From: Hypholoma sublateritium FD-334 SS-4 | Lineage: Eukaryota; Basidiomycota; Agaricomycetes; Agaricales; Strophariaceae | DNA length: 43,723 bases | Assembly (NCBI GenBank): GCA_000827495.1 | Contig: KN817604.1 | Span: forward strand, 1-43,723 | Direction of reading: 5' to 3' | The notes under the pieces: model-generated | The model's database searches: none | What the model was told of the DNA's origin: nothing | Seen by the model: the letters and a program-made list of their open reading frames with translations, nothing else | In this document: positions 1 through 9,984 of the stretch, in pieces | Layout of the letters: every line of letters starts with the position of its first letter | Position numbering within the stretch: the stretch's first letter is position 1 | Made by a program: the position numbers and the translations under genes

Positions 1-548
1 TATAGCACCTCCATATCTGCGAGTATAATCAGTAAAACGATAGTTAGAGAGCGAATATCCTGACTAATAAGGAGTCCGCGATGGTGGCAAGCAGAGAACC
101 ATTGATGTTGGTGACAAGATAACTCCAAATCGGTCCAACGTTGGTGTAATCATACGCTACAGATCTTGTCCGCCCCGCCATCCCGAAAAACCCGTTGATC
201 CAGAACCATTGGATGGCCGCTTGTTCGACGTTTAGAAGGTACAGAGCGGTGATTGCTGACATCACCACGAAACTGCGCGATGCTTTGCTGCTCACTGTAA
301 ATTATATCATATCACGAAGACGAATCTATAGATCGGTCATAAACTTACAATATATGTATAGCGTCTCGAAATATATTGATGTATAAATTCCTGGGGCATA
401 GGTGTCAAATTCAGCGTAGACGCGCTGCTAAGAGTAACATACCCAGCAGTAATATGTTCATCAAGAAAGAATTATACATATAGTGAATGGTTGCATCTTG
501 GAAAAGATTTGCCGCGTCTTGCAAGAGCTCGGTGCTGTTGTTAGACAT
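1..548 (-). CDS. Agaricomycete multi-pass membrane protein, 3' part cut off by window edge
   Basis: This is the minus-strand copy of the gene at 33883-35152. The start codon is at 546-548. Exon 1 encodes a short polar N-terminus, then MNILLLG; exon 2 gives IYTSIYFETLYIY; exon 3 (65-294) contains the ALYLLNVEQAAIQWFW membrane segment and an IADSLL end; exon 4 begins IWRCYN at 1-16 and runs off the window. Exon borders match the partner base for base. The outer 510 bases carry no Ns here, although the partner has several. The gene is probably intact if the duplication is real, but its 3' half cannot be seen. Function is unknown; the fold is an alpha-helical membrane protein. Confidence 0.75.
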
Positions 549-2348
549 GAGGCGAAAGCGGACGTCTGTGCGTACCGATTCTGGCCGCATTGGCTTATAT
601 ACCCGCAATCATTATCTGTAAACTTCCATTCTTTGATTGTAAAGCNACATCAGTTATGGGGACTCCAGGGTTCTGACTTGAACAGGTATATGCGTTCCNA
701 GACCGGGATGGATNTACCAAGGCGCCAATATACTTAAATGGAACATCGGTGCATCATTTGTTCAGCGTGGACGTGCGCTAGAAGCCTGAACTTTTCTGGC
801 ATTATAACGCACAACCTAAAAAAGAAATCAATTTTGATACATTTCTGACTCTGATCCATCACAGGCTCAGCCAGATCGTCATCAATATTGGAGCGAAAGC
901 GAAGAATAATATGAGGCTCTTTTTGCCTCATTTGGTGCGAGAATNAATGTGCGCTTGTGAGCTCCAAGAATGCAACTGGATCAGTAGTGTAAAGGCGAGG
1001 AGACAAGATGCGCGATGCGACTAGAAATTAAGAATGGGAAGAGTGAACTTGGAAGAGGAAGGGATGGTCATGCCCCATGGCATTTGACATGAATCGCAAC
1101 ATCAATTACGGGGTTCCACATGCAAAAAAGGATGGCGAGATCGGAGCATAGGCGCCTGCGTTCAAGACATGCGAAGTAGAGATTGGCCTCGTTGCTGGCA
1201 AGCAGTAACATGTACACACCCAAGACACGCCCAGGAAACGACGTGCATACCCAGGTAAATCTGGAAGTGGAGGTATGTGCACTGGTAGCAGGGATAGCCA
1301 TAACATGCAATTCTAATTGCTACGGCGCATGGTGTGCACTGAGCATGAGCATGACTCGGTACACAACCATCGCGCCGAAGTCCTTGAACACATGCATGGC
1401 GGTCCCGGTCCGCAAAGAAGGTACTTATCTCTGTCGTAATTGGATCCAAGGGTAACGGTCTCAGTTTTCAGAGCGGACGCCAGTCTCACTCACCATCTCG
1501 AATGCAGAAAAATACAGACGAGACCAGAGATAGAACGCCGCCGACGCTCAGAGACCAAGATCATCAGTGGCGCCCATACGTGAGAAAAACACAAGCCCAA
1601 CGCGCCGTGTTCAGTACAGAAGAATCGAGCTGACAGGATCGCAATCAGAGTGCCGCCCGAGCTATTCAATGTTGCGCTGACATTGGTAGGAGACAAGACG
1701 CTTTGCGGCGAGATGCAAGGAGAGGGGGAGGGGTGGGGGGATGTTTCCACCTAGGAATCAGCACAGGCGCGCGTGCGTGTCGCGTAACACATTACATAGG
1801 TATCACGCCAGATTCTGACTCGTATAGCCATCTCGGTCTCCCAAGCCGAAGCCAGTCGCACGCCTCATAGATGACAGAGAATATAACTGTTAACAGCTCC
1901 TCCTGTGGCGCGAGAGATCATGGGGATAGTCGAGAGTAGGGTTGAAATACGACCAGTCGTGCGGATGTCGGCAAGATGTCGGTGTGTGGTCGGGGCAGGG
2001 CGAGGTGTTGCGGGATACATTCATCACTTGTTGCTCCTCTGTAGACTGACGTGCACGTGTAAGATTCTGCAAANAAAATTAGAGCATTAAGGTGCTCAAG
2101 TCGTCGATACAGAGCGGTACAATGGTAAGAGGGAGTTCTGCGGCTGCCGTGGGTCATCGGAGAGGGAGGACAAGCGATAGATCTGTCTGATAGCACTGAT
2201 CGGACGATTCCGTGGAATATTTCACATGTATCAATTTCTCTCCCAAGACTTGCTTGCCCATGATCTATGCTATCAACAGCGCTACCTAAGGTGGCGCACA
2301 GACCACCACTATTCGATCGCAACTAATGCTTGAAATGCCATATTCGGA
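549..2348. other. Gene-free part of the left repeat arm
   Basis: Between the membrane gene and the SDR gene I see only short open frames on both strands (for example 1162-1449 minus and 1490-1750 minus), with no family I recognise and no convincing splicing pattern. The part at about 1918-2230 resembles 40.2-40.46 kb, so it probably belongs to a dispersed repeat or a decayed gene end. Confidence 0.5.
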
Positions 2349-3433
2349 CTACCACGGAATCTTGNTCCCATCCACATTGATGAACTCCCCGCCGCTCGTC
2401 TCCCTGGTCGCCTTGTCAATGAGGTCAACGAGCAATGTCGCCGCGTCCTCGGCTGTCTGCGGCGGGAACTGCTCCAACAAGCGCTTGAAGAGGCCCGACT
2501 CGTCATTTTTTAAAACCTCTTCGACTGCAATCAGGCGCTCAGTTAGCTATCCGCTGAAAAGTACGTGCAAATTGCTTACAAGCATCGGTGACTACTACGC
2601 CTGGGGCAAGAGGGAAGGCAGCTTCAGACGGGCATGTCATGTAAGTTAGATAGTACGATAATATAATGAACATGGAGGAGTAAACGCACTGAGCCACTCG
2701 TTCTCGAAGTGGATCTTCCGCGTGATGAAGTTCAGTGCGGCCTTGCTGGAGCCGTACACGGCGACGTTGACGGGGAACGCGATGCTCGGGCTGCCGAGCG
2801 ACGCACTCCCCGTGCTGATTGGGATAAAGCGTGGAGCCGCGCTCGCTTTGAGGAGATCATGCAAGGCTTGGAAAAGAATGGCGGTCCCGACAACGTTGAC
2901 CTGTTAGCGCGCCGCATGGTTAAGATCACAAAGACAAGAAGACACCGAAAACGGAGTCTGCGCACAGTGAAATGCTCCTGGAAATCGCTCGCCTTCGAGT
3001 TTAGAACGGTGTCCTCAATACGCGCGACCGCTGCATCCGCCCAGACGTTAGGCTGACATCGTGGCCTCTGACACGGCAGGTGAACGCACCGGCATTGGCG
3101 ATGACCGTGTCCACACGCCCGTGCTTCACCTTTATCACCTCCGCGAGCTGCGCGTTCCCCGCCTCATCCGCGGAGACAGCTTTAACGATCGAGATGCGCC
3201 CGGCGTATTTCTTCAAAAGATCGTCCAGCGCAGACGCCCTGGAGGGATCGCGCACGCCGGCGTACACGAACGCGTCGGGACGCGATGCCAAGATGCGGCC
3301 GACAAGGCCGAACCCTGTTTTGGTGCAATGGGTGAGTTATAGTGTATCGGTCTCTGGAATAGATAGATATATACGTACCGATACCGCGATTAGCGCCTGT
3401 AACGAGGTAGATAGTGGACGGAGAGGAAGACAT
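2349..3433 (-). CDS. Short-chain dehydrogenase/reductase (SDR), left-arm copy
   Basis: This is a reverse-complement copy of the SDR gene at 30997-32081, with the same six exons, a start at 3431-3433 and a TAG stop at 2349-2351. It would make 257 residues. The Rossmann glycine motif TGANRGIG lies at residues 12-19 across the first intron, and the catalytic YxxxK is in YGSSKAALNFITRK. The enzyme would reduce or oxidise a small alcohol or ketone with NAD(P)H; the substrate cannot be read from the sequence. An N at 2365 falls in the last exon, as it does in the partner. The next gene in the arm is the membrane-protein gene 1.8 kb away, also on the minus strand. Confidence 0.9.
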
Positions 3434-4472
3434 GGTTGAAAATGTGGTGATATTGTGCTTTGGCAGGTAGAAGTGAGGGGATGAAAGCAGAGAAGGTACG
3501 TCTGCTCTTAAGTATTATTTCCTCGTGCATTATCCCTCAGGCTTCTGGATTCATTCGTGATATGAAATCCTAGTACGTAGTCTCTCGGCCCCGCCTGGAT
3601 TTTCCAATCGCATCCCCCGGCGTCCCACGGTTTATGGCCCCCATTCCAACAGTGACTTTGACCATTGCAGCTCATGCCTCGCGTACTTACCACAGGATGA
3701 CATGCAGGGGNNTCTTTCCAATTGTCTCTATTCAAATTCGAACATCTGCNTGCACAAGTTTCCAGATGCGGCTACGTGAAGCATGAAATGTGCGCAACAA
3801 TTCTGCAAAAATCAGGCAAAAACTCAGCGTCTGACTGTGACTCTGACAAAGGCCCTAGGCGAGCGGTCAGCGTCATTATGCGCAAGGCACATCTTCCCAC
3901 ACTCCACTTTCGACGGTGGTTACGCTGGAACGCTACATAGCTCAGGCATAATTGGCGCTGGTAATCAATATTACAGCAGGGGCGGCGGTATACTGCTGCA
4001 CCCAATGAAAGGGCCGAAGAGATGTCAGCTAGTGCATTTAGTACACCAAGCGCCGTGAGCGAGTAGTCTCTGATATGACGAGACACTGTATCGCAGGGTA
4101 TACCACGCACCAATGTCATTGCTTTCCTAGTATGCGCCAGTGATCATTTTCCTCCCAAGCCAGTGCATATATTGCGTCGCCGTCCCTCTCTCCATGCATT
4201 TCTTACTCCACAATTCATTATTTATCCCGACACTTGGCCAGCACGGCCGGCTCACGAGTTTCGCCATCTACTCGTGCACGCGTGCCTATGCGCTTCCCGC
4301 CTGTCCCGTTCGGAATTGGAACCACAGCAAACTGCGCGTGCGGCTGAAGCTTCGTAACTTTTTGAAAACTGAGGAGTTCCATGTTCATGTTGATTTTATA
4401 CAAAACTTTAATAAACAGTGCGAAATGAGAATTACTTCAGATAGTAAATATATAGACTGNGATTCGAAGAAT
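3434..4472. other. Intergenic, spans the inner end of the left arm
   Basis: This stretch holds the SDR promoter side and the inner repeat junction at 4040/4041. The frames present are short and their mirror images occur in the other arm. I see no recognisable gene. Confidence 0.5.
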
Positions 4473-5588
4473 TCACAAATACGCGCTGTGCTGCGTGCGC
4501 CTGCTCTCTTCACGCGCAATGCAGTCNTTCTCCTGATGATAGATGTATCGTCCGTTCCACAGCGGATCCGACGCATACCCCACAACCTCTTCGCCGCACG
4601 CAGGACATTCCAACGCCCACTGCACAACATAGTGCATGCTGCCCACTCGTTCCGGATACGTCGTCCGGATGCACCTCCAGAACTCCTCGTGGTCNATGCA
4701 CAGCGACACGGCGANNGCCATGCCGCTCAGGTCCGTGTTGTACACCTGGTCCTCCGACAGCATGCGCTGCTCCTGGAACGCATATGCGAGCGGGTCCNAG
4801 CGCCCCTCCTCGCGGAGNACAGCGCGCTCGTTGGGCGGTCGGAAGGCCACGGAGCACCACGCGCGGTGGAATCCGTCGGCGGAGAGCGGCCTGCCCGGCT
4901 CGCGGGAGGTGTAGAATGGCGGCCCGCTGATGGTGAGGTAGAGCATTGCGCAGGTGGACCGGTCGCCGAGGAATGGCGGCATGTCTGCGATGTACATACA
5001 CACGGTATGATGGCCTGCGGTGTGCGACTGCGATGCTTCGGGGTGCCCTTGATGATAGTATTCTCTGGGCATAATGCAGGTGGCCCAGTCGACGGGGACT
5101 GTTGGAGTGTCTTGGATGTACAGCAGCTCGGTAGGAGGGCCTGCGTCATGCGACTGTGCTGCATTGGCGTGCCGCTGTTGAAGGTCGGCGTATAAAGTAT
5201 CGCAGAAGGCCCAGTTGATAGGGCGTGCCGTCAGAATGTCTATGACGCCGAGCAGCTCGGTAGGAAGGACTGGGTTCTGCCACTCCCATTCGTCGGCGTT
5301 CCACCCGGGATGATGGTCTGTACTGTCCGCGGGCGTGGATGGGCTGTACACGAAAGAGGGAGTTGCGGGGGCTGGTGTACCGTGGCGGGAGTCATGGCTT
5401 TGGCCCGTGTGCGATTCAGGTAAAGAGGGAGCTTCTTCTGTAATTGGAGAAAGACAGGTCACAGGATGATAGTCTGTGTTGTCTGACACCGACGCGGCTA
5501 TCTGGTACTCTTCTATAGCGCGAGCAGGTGATGACCTATGCGGGATATGGCGACTGGGGGATGAAGTGGGAGTGTGAGCACTGTCCAT
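4473..5588 (-). CDS. Orphan intronless protein with three ~42-residue internal repeats
   Basis: A single open frame of 371 residues starts at 5586-5588 and ends at 4473. I do not recognise the family. The first 95 residues are rich in Ser, Pro and Thr. Residues about 105-235 contain three imperfect repeats with the pattern PTELL-x-IxD-xx-P-xx-WATC-x-MP-xx-YY followed by A-x-QSH-x-AG. The C-terminal 120 residues look globular (HRAWCSVAFRPP, DHEEFWRCIRTTYPERVG) and end with a CPACGEE motif that could be half of a zinc site. Five single Ns fall in the coding sequence. A frame of similar length exists on the opposite strand, but the repeats and the compact globular end favour this strand. There is no signal peptide and no membrane segment. 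Confidence 0.55.
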   Translation of the reverse strand: MDSAHTPTSSPSRHIPHRSSPARAIEEYQIAASVSDNTDYHPVTCLSPITEEAPSLPESHTGQSHDSRHGTPAPATPSFVYSPSTPADSTDHHPGWNADEWEWQNPVLPTELLGVIDILTARPINWAFCDTLYADLQQRHANAAQSHDAGPPTELLYIQDTPTVPVDWATCIMPREYYHQGHPEASQSHTAGHHTVCMYIADMPPFLGDRSTCAMLYLTISGPPFYTSREPGRPLSADGFHRAWCSVAFRPPNERAXLREEGRXDPLAYAFQEQRMLSEDQVYNTDLSGMXXAVSLCXDHEEFWRCIRTTYPERVGSMHYVVQWALECPACGEEVVGYASDPLWNGRYIYHQEXDCIAREESRRTQHSAYL

Positions 5589-6516
5589 GGTAGACGGATG
5601 AATTAAGGTAGAGCGAGGTTGGCCGTGAATTTTTAAATTTTATACACCAACAATGAGAAAAGCGTGGACTCTGTATGCGTTTCTGTAAGGTAGGTGGCAG
5701 GAATATTAAAGTGCCCACGGCGCTTTATATTGCAACGACGCTGGTGGCCTTTGCTCTGCCACGGCCACAATAAATATCAACATTCTACCGCTTTTGAATG
5801 TGGCAACAATGTAGTCGGAGGCCACTATCGTATGCCACAACATGTGTCATTATCTGTCGAGATCATTTGCGATTGACATACTACTCCCACGCATGCACTT
5901 GTGGCGTCAGCACTGCTATGACATCCCTCTCCATTAAATAATTGAATGTGTAGAAAAATGATGCGTCTAGGGTGTACACTTCACAGTATTTGCAAGTTTT
6001 TGTATGTAAATCCTAGGTAACTTAATGACATATACTTCGAAGTTCGCGCTGCGCACCTCGCTGGATGATACATGCGATATTCAATGTCCGGGTATCCAGC
6101 GACGCGCGTAGTGCGTCAACAGTGCGTCCTCCTAGTCATTATTTCTGCTTTCCTCGCTGACGTCCCACGATACCCTCCTCAGCTCACTCCTGCATCATCG
6201 CCGCGTGCCCTTCCGCTACCTTCCGGACACAGCGTCTCTCCACATACGCGCAGAATCGCAGCTACTACTCCCACCACCTCGGCGCCGTCGAAGTCGACCT
6301 CTNACGTGTCCCCCTTATTTGTCCACCTTAACAAAAACGGTCCATGAAACGCCTGTATCTCGTACTACATTACAACGTTTGAAAGCACATCTACTACGTC
6401 CTCCGCGAGATCTGCGGCCTTGTAGCGCGCATTTTAGCACATTGAGGTACAACAAAAAATACAAAAACATGTACTACAGTCTTTGTTGAGATGTCTCGTC
6501 CTAGGATGAGATAAAC
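5589..6516. other. AT-rich intergenic region
   Basis: This separates two minus-strand genes. The only notable frame is at 6072-6347 plus, with a hydrophobic start (VLLVIISAFLA) and a Pro/Ser-rich tail. It has no homology I recognise and I do not call it. Confidence 0.4.
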
Positions 6517-7443
6517 CTATTCAAACTCCAAAGCGGCGATGCTGTCCAATCTCCCTATCAGAAGATTAGAACACTACATAGTGAAGTTTACAATGCTACT
6601 TACGCTGCTCTAGTNCCTCGTCCTCAGCGTCCCAGGTAGCCGCGCCTTTGGTGTCCTCAGAATTCGAGAGACCTTCCTCATCTATCTCACCCTCGTCATC
6701 AGAGTCCGAGGTGATTTCGTCAACTAAGAAACCTTCCAAAAAATGAGACTATTGCGAATGATAGATCACAACCGCACTTACGCTGAACTTTAAGTTGTTC
6801 CCCGCGCAAGTCCAATACGCCCCTTACAACGTCGTTGGCCCAGCATGATATGTGTATATCGTCGTCGATATTGTGGGACGCCCGTGAACATGCGGAAGAA
6901 CCATATTCTGCTGATATAGAAGATTCGTCGGAAGCGCTGGAAGACGACTGCCAGTCCTGGGTGGATTGTTAGCACTTCTGGCTGATTTTCACGAGAAACA
7001 GACGCACATCGTAATGAGATCGTAACAATCTGTTCGACTGTCGGATTTCCTTCTTGAATGTCCTCACTCTGCGCTTCATTTTCCACTTGCGGAAGACGCT
7101 CCAAGTCGGAACTTCCTTGTACGCATTGATGCTATCCTCGTAGACCTTCTCCGTCCGCTTCGCGCTGCAAATGTTACCTGTCAGGGTCCAGGGATAGGTG
7201 GGCGGTCTAGTAGGTATTTTCTTACTTCTCGCGGAGGCGTAGATAGTGCTTCCAATCGTACTCGGAAACTTCGTCCCTTTTGTATGCATCTTCAAACTCT
7301 GCAATATACCGCTTGGTGATCTCGACCTGCTGCGTGTGGGTGGTTTCGTGCCGCGCTGCGAATCCAGCGCTAGTTTGATATGCAGCAGCCGCAAATGCGA
7401 AGCCTCCGCCCACGGCGGCGCTCCCGAAAGCGACTCCGGCCAT
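6517..7443 (-). CDS. Basidiomycete protein of unknown function, N-terminal hydrophobic segment, five exons
   Basis: Five exons join in frame: 7226-7443, 7008-7164, 6782-6956, 6604-6723 and 6517-6554, for 235 residues. Splice sites are GTAAGA, GTGCGT and GTAAGT (twice) with CAG or TAG acceptors, and a CTAAC branch site precedes the second acceptor. Residues 2-30 are small and hydrophobic (GSAAVGGGFAFAAAAY), suggesting one membrane segment. A basic, charged helical region follows (KWKMKRRVRTFKKEI), then a Ser-rich linker and an acidic tail (DEITSDSDDEGEIDEEG) that ends RRLDSIAALEFE. An in-frame ATG 60 bases upstream (7503) would add 20 residues; I prefer MAGVAF. I do not recognise a named domain. 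Exon phase agreement across all four introns makes the gene itself secure. Confidence 0.75.
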
Positions 7444-8699
7444 GGTAGGAGACGAAGTGGTGGAGAGGAAGGACAGCGTCGTGCAGAACAACAAACCTAG
7501 CAACCGTGACGTGCGAGCGTAGCAGCTCTAAATTTAGAAATAGGGTGCTGACATGCGCGGGAACAGAGCCCTTCTTCCCCTGCGCTCTCAAATTGAACCT
7601 GCTGTCCGGATCCTTCACTCATGTATCCATGTTGCTTTGAAGTAGGAGAGTAGATCCCCAGGTGCGTTGCCCCCTCTTGTATCTGATATCGTGGTCTGAC
7701 ACTATTTATGTGTAGTCCTCAAAGGTCGACCTGATGTCTGCTCAAGCCCTCAAATGCATACACTGCCCAAGCCCATCAAAGGGCCCACATTCCGGCGACG
7801 TCTCAGTTCATTTTTTCGAATGCCTCACGAGCGAGGCCGCTGCCATACTACATGATGAGTCCTCTCTATCGAGGAAGCGCATGCTTCACCGGGCCCGGCT
7901 TGCATCAACGTCCGCGCCATGCTCTAGCGCAATCCCGCTATTTCCTCAACTCCTACTCGCATCGCGGCCCGCCACCATTCCTCGGTCGCTGAAATATTTG
8001 CCACTCTNGGTCTTAGCTCTNGTCACACGCGCCCGACACATACCCGATGCCTCGCACGACGCATGTTGATTCGTGAATCGTAGCTCGGCCACCCTCCCGC
8101 CGCTCGTCACGCCCACATTGGCACTGCTTGTGCTGCCCAAGTCCTGCGATACTATCTCCCTATGAACGTTCTCCCTCTTCCAAGCACCAGCACAACGTCC
8201 CGCGGTGCCACCACATTCACAGCGCCCCCCGTGAACGCCACGCTCCAGTCCATCAGTCTCACCGACGTCGTCATCTCAGTCGCTGCGTTACGCTCCCACT
8301 CCCACTTGGAACTGGCTCTCGCCCTTCACCCGCGCGTTGGCGTGTATCCCGCGTGAGGATACTGTCCGGCGCGTCCGGCGACCTTCCGGCCTCCTCGAAA
8401 CGTCCAAACAGGTTACGCCGCGGTTGCTTATTCCCACCAACGACGCGCAGCGCGCGTGCTGTGCGCTGGCGCTTAGAATGCGCGGGTGCTCCTCAGTACT
8501 TTTCTGTGCGGTACCAGGAGAAACGAAGGACCGCACGCGGTGGAAACGGGGTAGCAGGGTATATGCGCGGGGACACGCGGTGGCTGCGGCTGACGCTGCG
8601 CGCCTCTGCCTGCTGCGCCCCATAGAGCACCCGTGCGTGGCGCGTCATTTCCGATATTTGACGTGGTCTGCCTGCAGTCCTCTCGTCTTCTACGCTGCG
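7444..8699. other. GC-rich stretch, possible decayed 5' part of the F-box gene
   Basis: Several plus-strand fragments have a leucine-rich flavour (for example 8162-8356), but they sit in different frames with stops between them. They may be the eroded N-terminal half of the F-box gene downstream. No F-box motif itself could be read. Confidence 0.35.
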
Positions 8700-9637
8700 T
8701 GAAACTTGAGCATGCAGGAACCTTCGAGAATTGGCATTGGATATTTGAGCGACGGAGACGCCAACGTTGCGCAGATCGAGATCTGCGGGAGGGGAATTTT
8801 GGGAGCGACAGCTACATTTTAGAACGTTGCGAATTTCCTTGCCGCGCCCCCCACACTCAAGGTCCTGCATCTCGACATTACAATCCCAAGCGCACTGGGC
8901 CTCTTCCTTCCCCCAGCTCACGCATCTGCGCGAAATCAAGGCCTCCCGCGACGTGATTAATGTGGTCCTTGGGTGCTCGAGCGCGACGCGACGCCCGCTC
9001 GAGACCGTCCGCGGCTTCCGGCATACCGGAGCAGGCTGCAGCGGGCGGCGGTGGCTCAGTCCCCAGCAGCGGATTCCTCGCGGACCTACACTCGCACGCG
9101 GACACCGTACGCACCATTGCGCTCGTGGGTTGGAGCGACACAGACGACGTCCGGCGCCTCGCGGCGGCCGTGCCTGGCCTGCAGCACCTCGATGTCGGGC
9201 GACGGCTCGGCGGCCCGGGANGCGCGCGCGGGGCGGGCTCGGAGCGCGAGAAGGGGCCGGTCGTCGCGAACCTTGTCGAGCGGACAGACATCCTCGCGGC
9301 CCTCCCTGCGCTCGTCGCGATGCACGGCATCAAGTTCTTCTATGAGATCGCGGCCCTCCCTGCAAGCGCGGCGTACTCCACGGCGGTGTCCACATCCAAC
9401 GGCCCAAGCACCGCGGGAGTGGGCAAGGCGCATGTGCACATGTCCATGATGGAACGCAGTCGCATGCGCAAGAACGACGAGATCGCGGGTGTACTGGCGT
9501 GGCGCTGTCCACGGCTGCGGCGTGTGGACCACTGGGAAGATTCCGGTGCGCGTGTTGTGCTTCTGCTGCGCGATGCTGACGGCGCGCGGTGGGAGGTGCG
9601 CCGGGCGCGTCAGGTTGCGATACCATTGCAATGATAT
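8700..9637 (+). pseudogene. F-box/leucine-rich-type protein, decayed
   Basis: The C-terminal 220 codons (8960-9634) are open and look like the end of basidiomycete F-box/LRR proteins: VPGLQHLDVG, an alternating LRR-like middle, then RKNDEIAGVLAWRCPRLRRV and a closing DHWEDSG ... LLLRDADGARWEVRR. Upstream the reading passes through three frames: a fragment with APPTLKVLHLDI at about 8820-8890, then FPQLTHLREIKASRDV at about 8905-8945, then the final frame. An in-frame TAG at about 8818 interrupts the first fragment. Such proteins are substrate adaptors of SCF ubiquitin ligases. The calls of frameshift and nonsense rest on family resemblance, so sequencing indels are an alternative. Confidence 0.5.
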
Positions 9638-9984
9638 AAATGTATGTAATCAAACATTCGCCTTACTCAGCTATCCTGATACCTGCTCGCCAGAGCGACG
9701 AAGAAGCCGTTCTATTTATGTAAGATATTCAATAAATACGAAGTAGCGATGCGAAAGTAGAAACCAGGAAGTCAAGACGAAATTAAATATATGTAGATTT
9801 CAAACACGTCAATTAGTGCAGACAGCGCCACATAAAGCATCCTTTAACTCTGTCAGAAAATCCCAAGAGCTCGCAGTTCTTATGGAAGCACAAATTACAA
9901 TCAATTTCAACGAAAACATACACATCGTACATACTACACATCCTGTCATACGAAAATATACCCTGGACCCAACCGCGACCCCGC
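9638..9984. other. AT-rich convergent intergenic region
   Basis: This lies between the 3' end of the F-box remnant (plus) and the 3' end of the Gid5-like gene (minus). It probably holds both polyadenylation regions. No gene is seen. Confidence 0.5.

Larger units (their letters stand above)
1..4040. repeat. Left arm of a 4-kb inverted repeat (partner 30390-34430)
   Basis: This segment is the reverse complement of 30390-34430. Paired positions sum to 34430 for coordinates above about 1130 and to 34431 below. The single-base offset is a homopolymer difference: six A at 1123-1128 here against seven T in the partner. The match stops cleanly at 4040/30390, and on this side it runs off the window start, so the arm is incomplete. 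Single Ns at 646, 699, 714, 945, 2074, 2365, 3711-3712 and 3750 have Ns at exactly the paired positions of the other arm. The arm carries part of a multi-pass membrane gene and a complete SDR gene. No terminal short repeat or target-site duplication is evident; GTAC occurs next to both inner junctions but is too short to mean much. Confidence 0.97.

Noticed and set aside
1162..1760. Further membrane-protein gene inside the repeat arm
   Set aside because: Short hydrophobic stretches exist on the minus strand, but I could not join them by convincing splice sites or match them to a family.
4140..5195. Plus-strand frame of 351 codons opposite the orphan gene
   Set aside because: Its composition is unlike a folded protein, and the minus strand has clear internal repeats in its own frame. 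I take it as a shadow.
6072..6347. Small secreted protein with a hydrophobic start and Pro/Ser-rich tail
   Set aside because: There is no cysteine pattern, no family, and the second half has another open frame on the same strand. Too weak to call.
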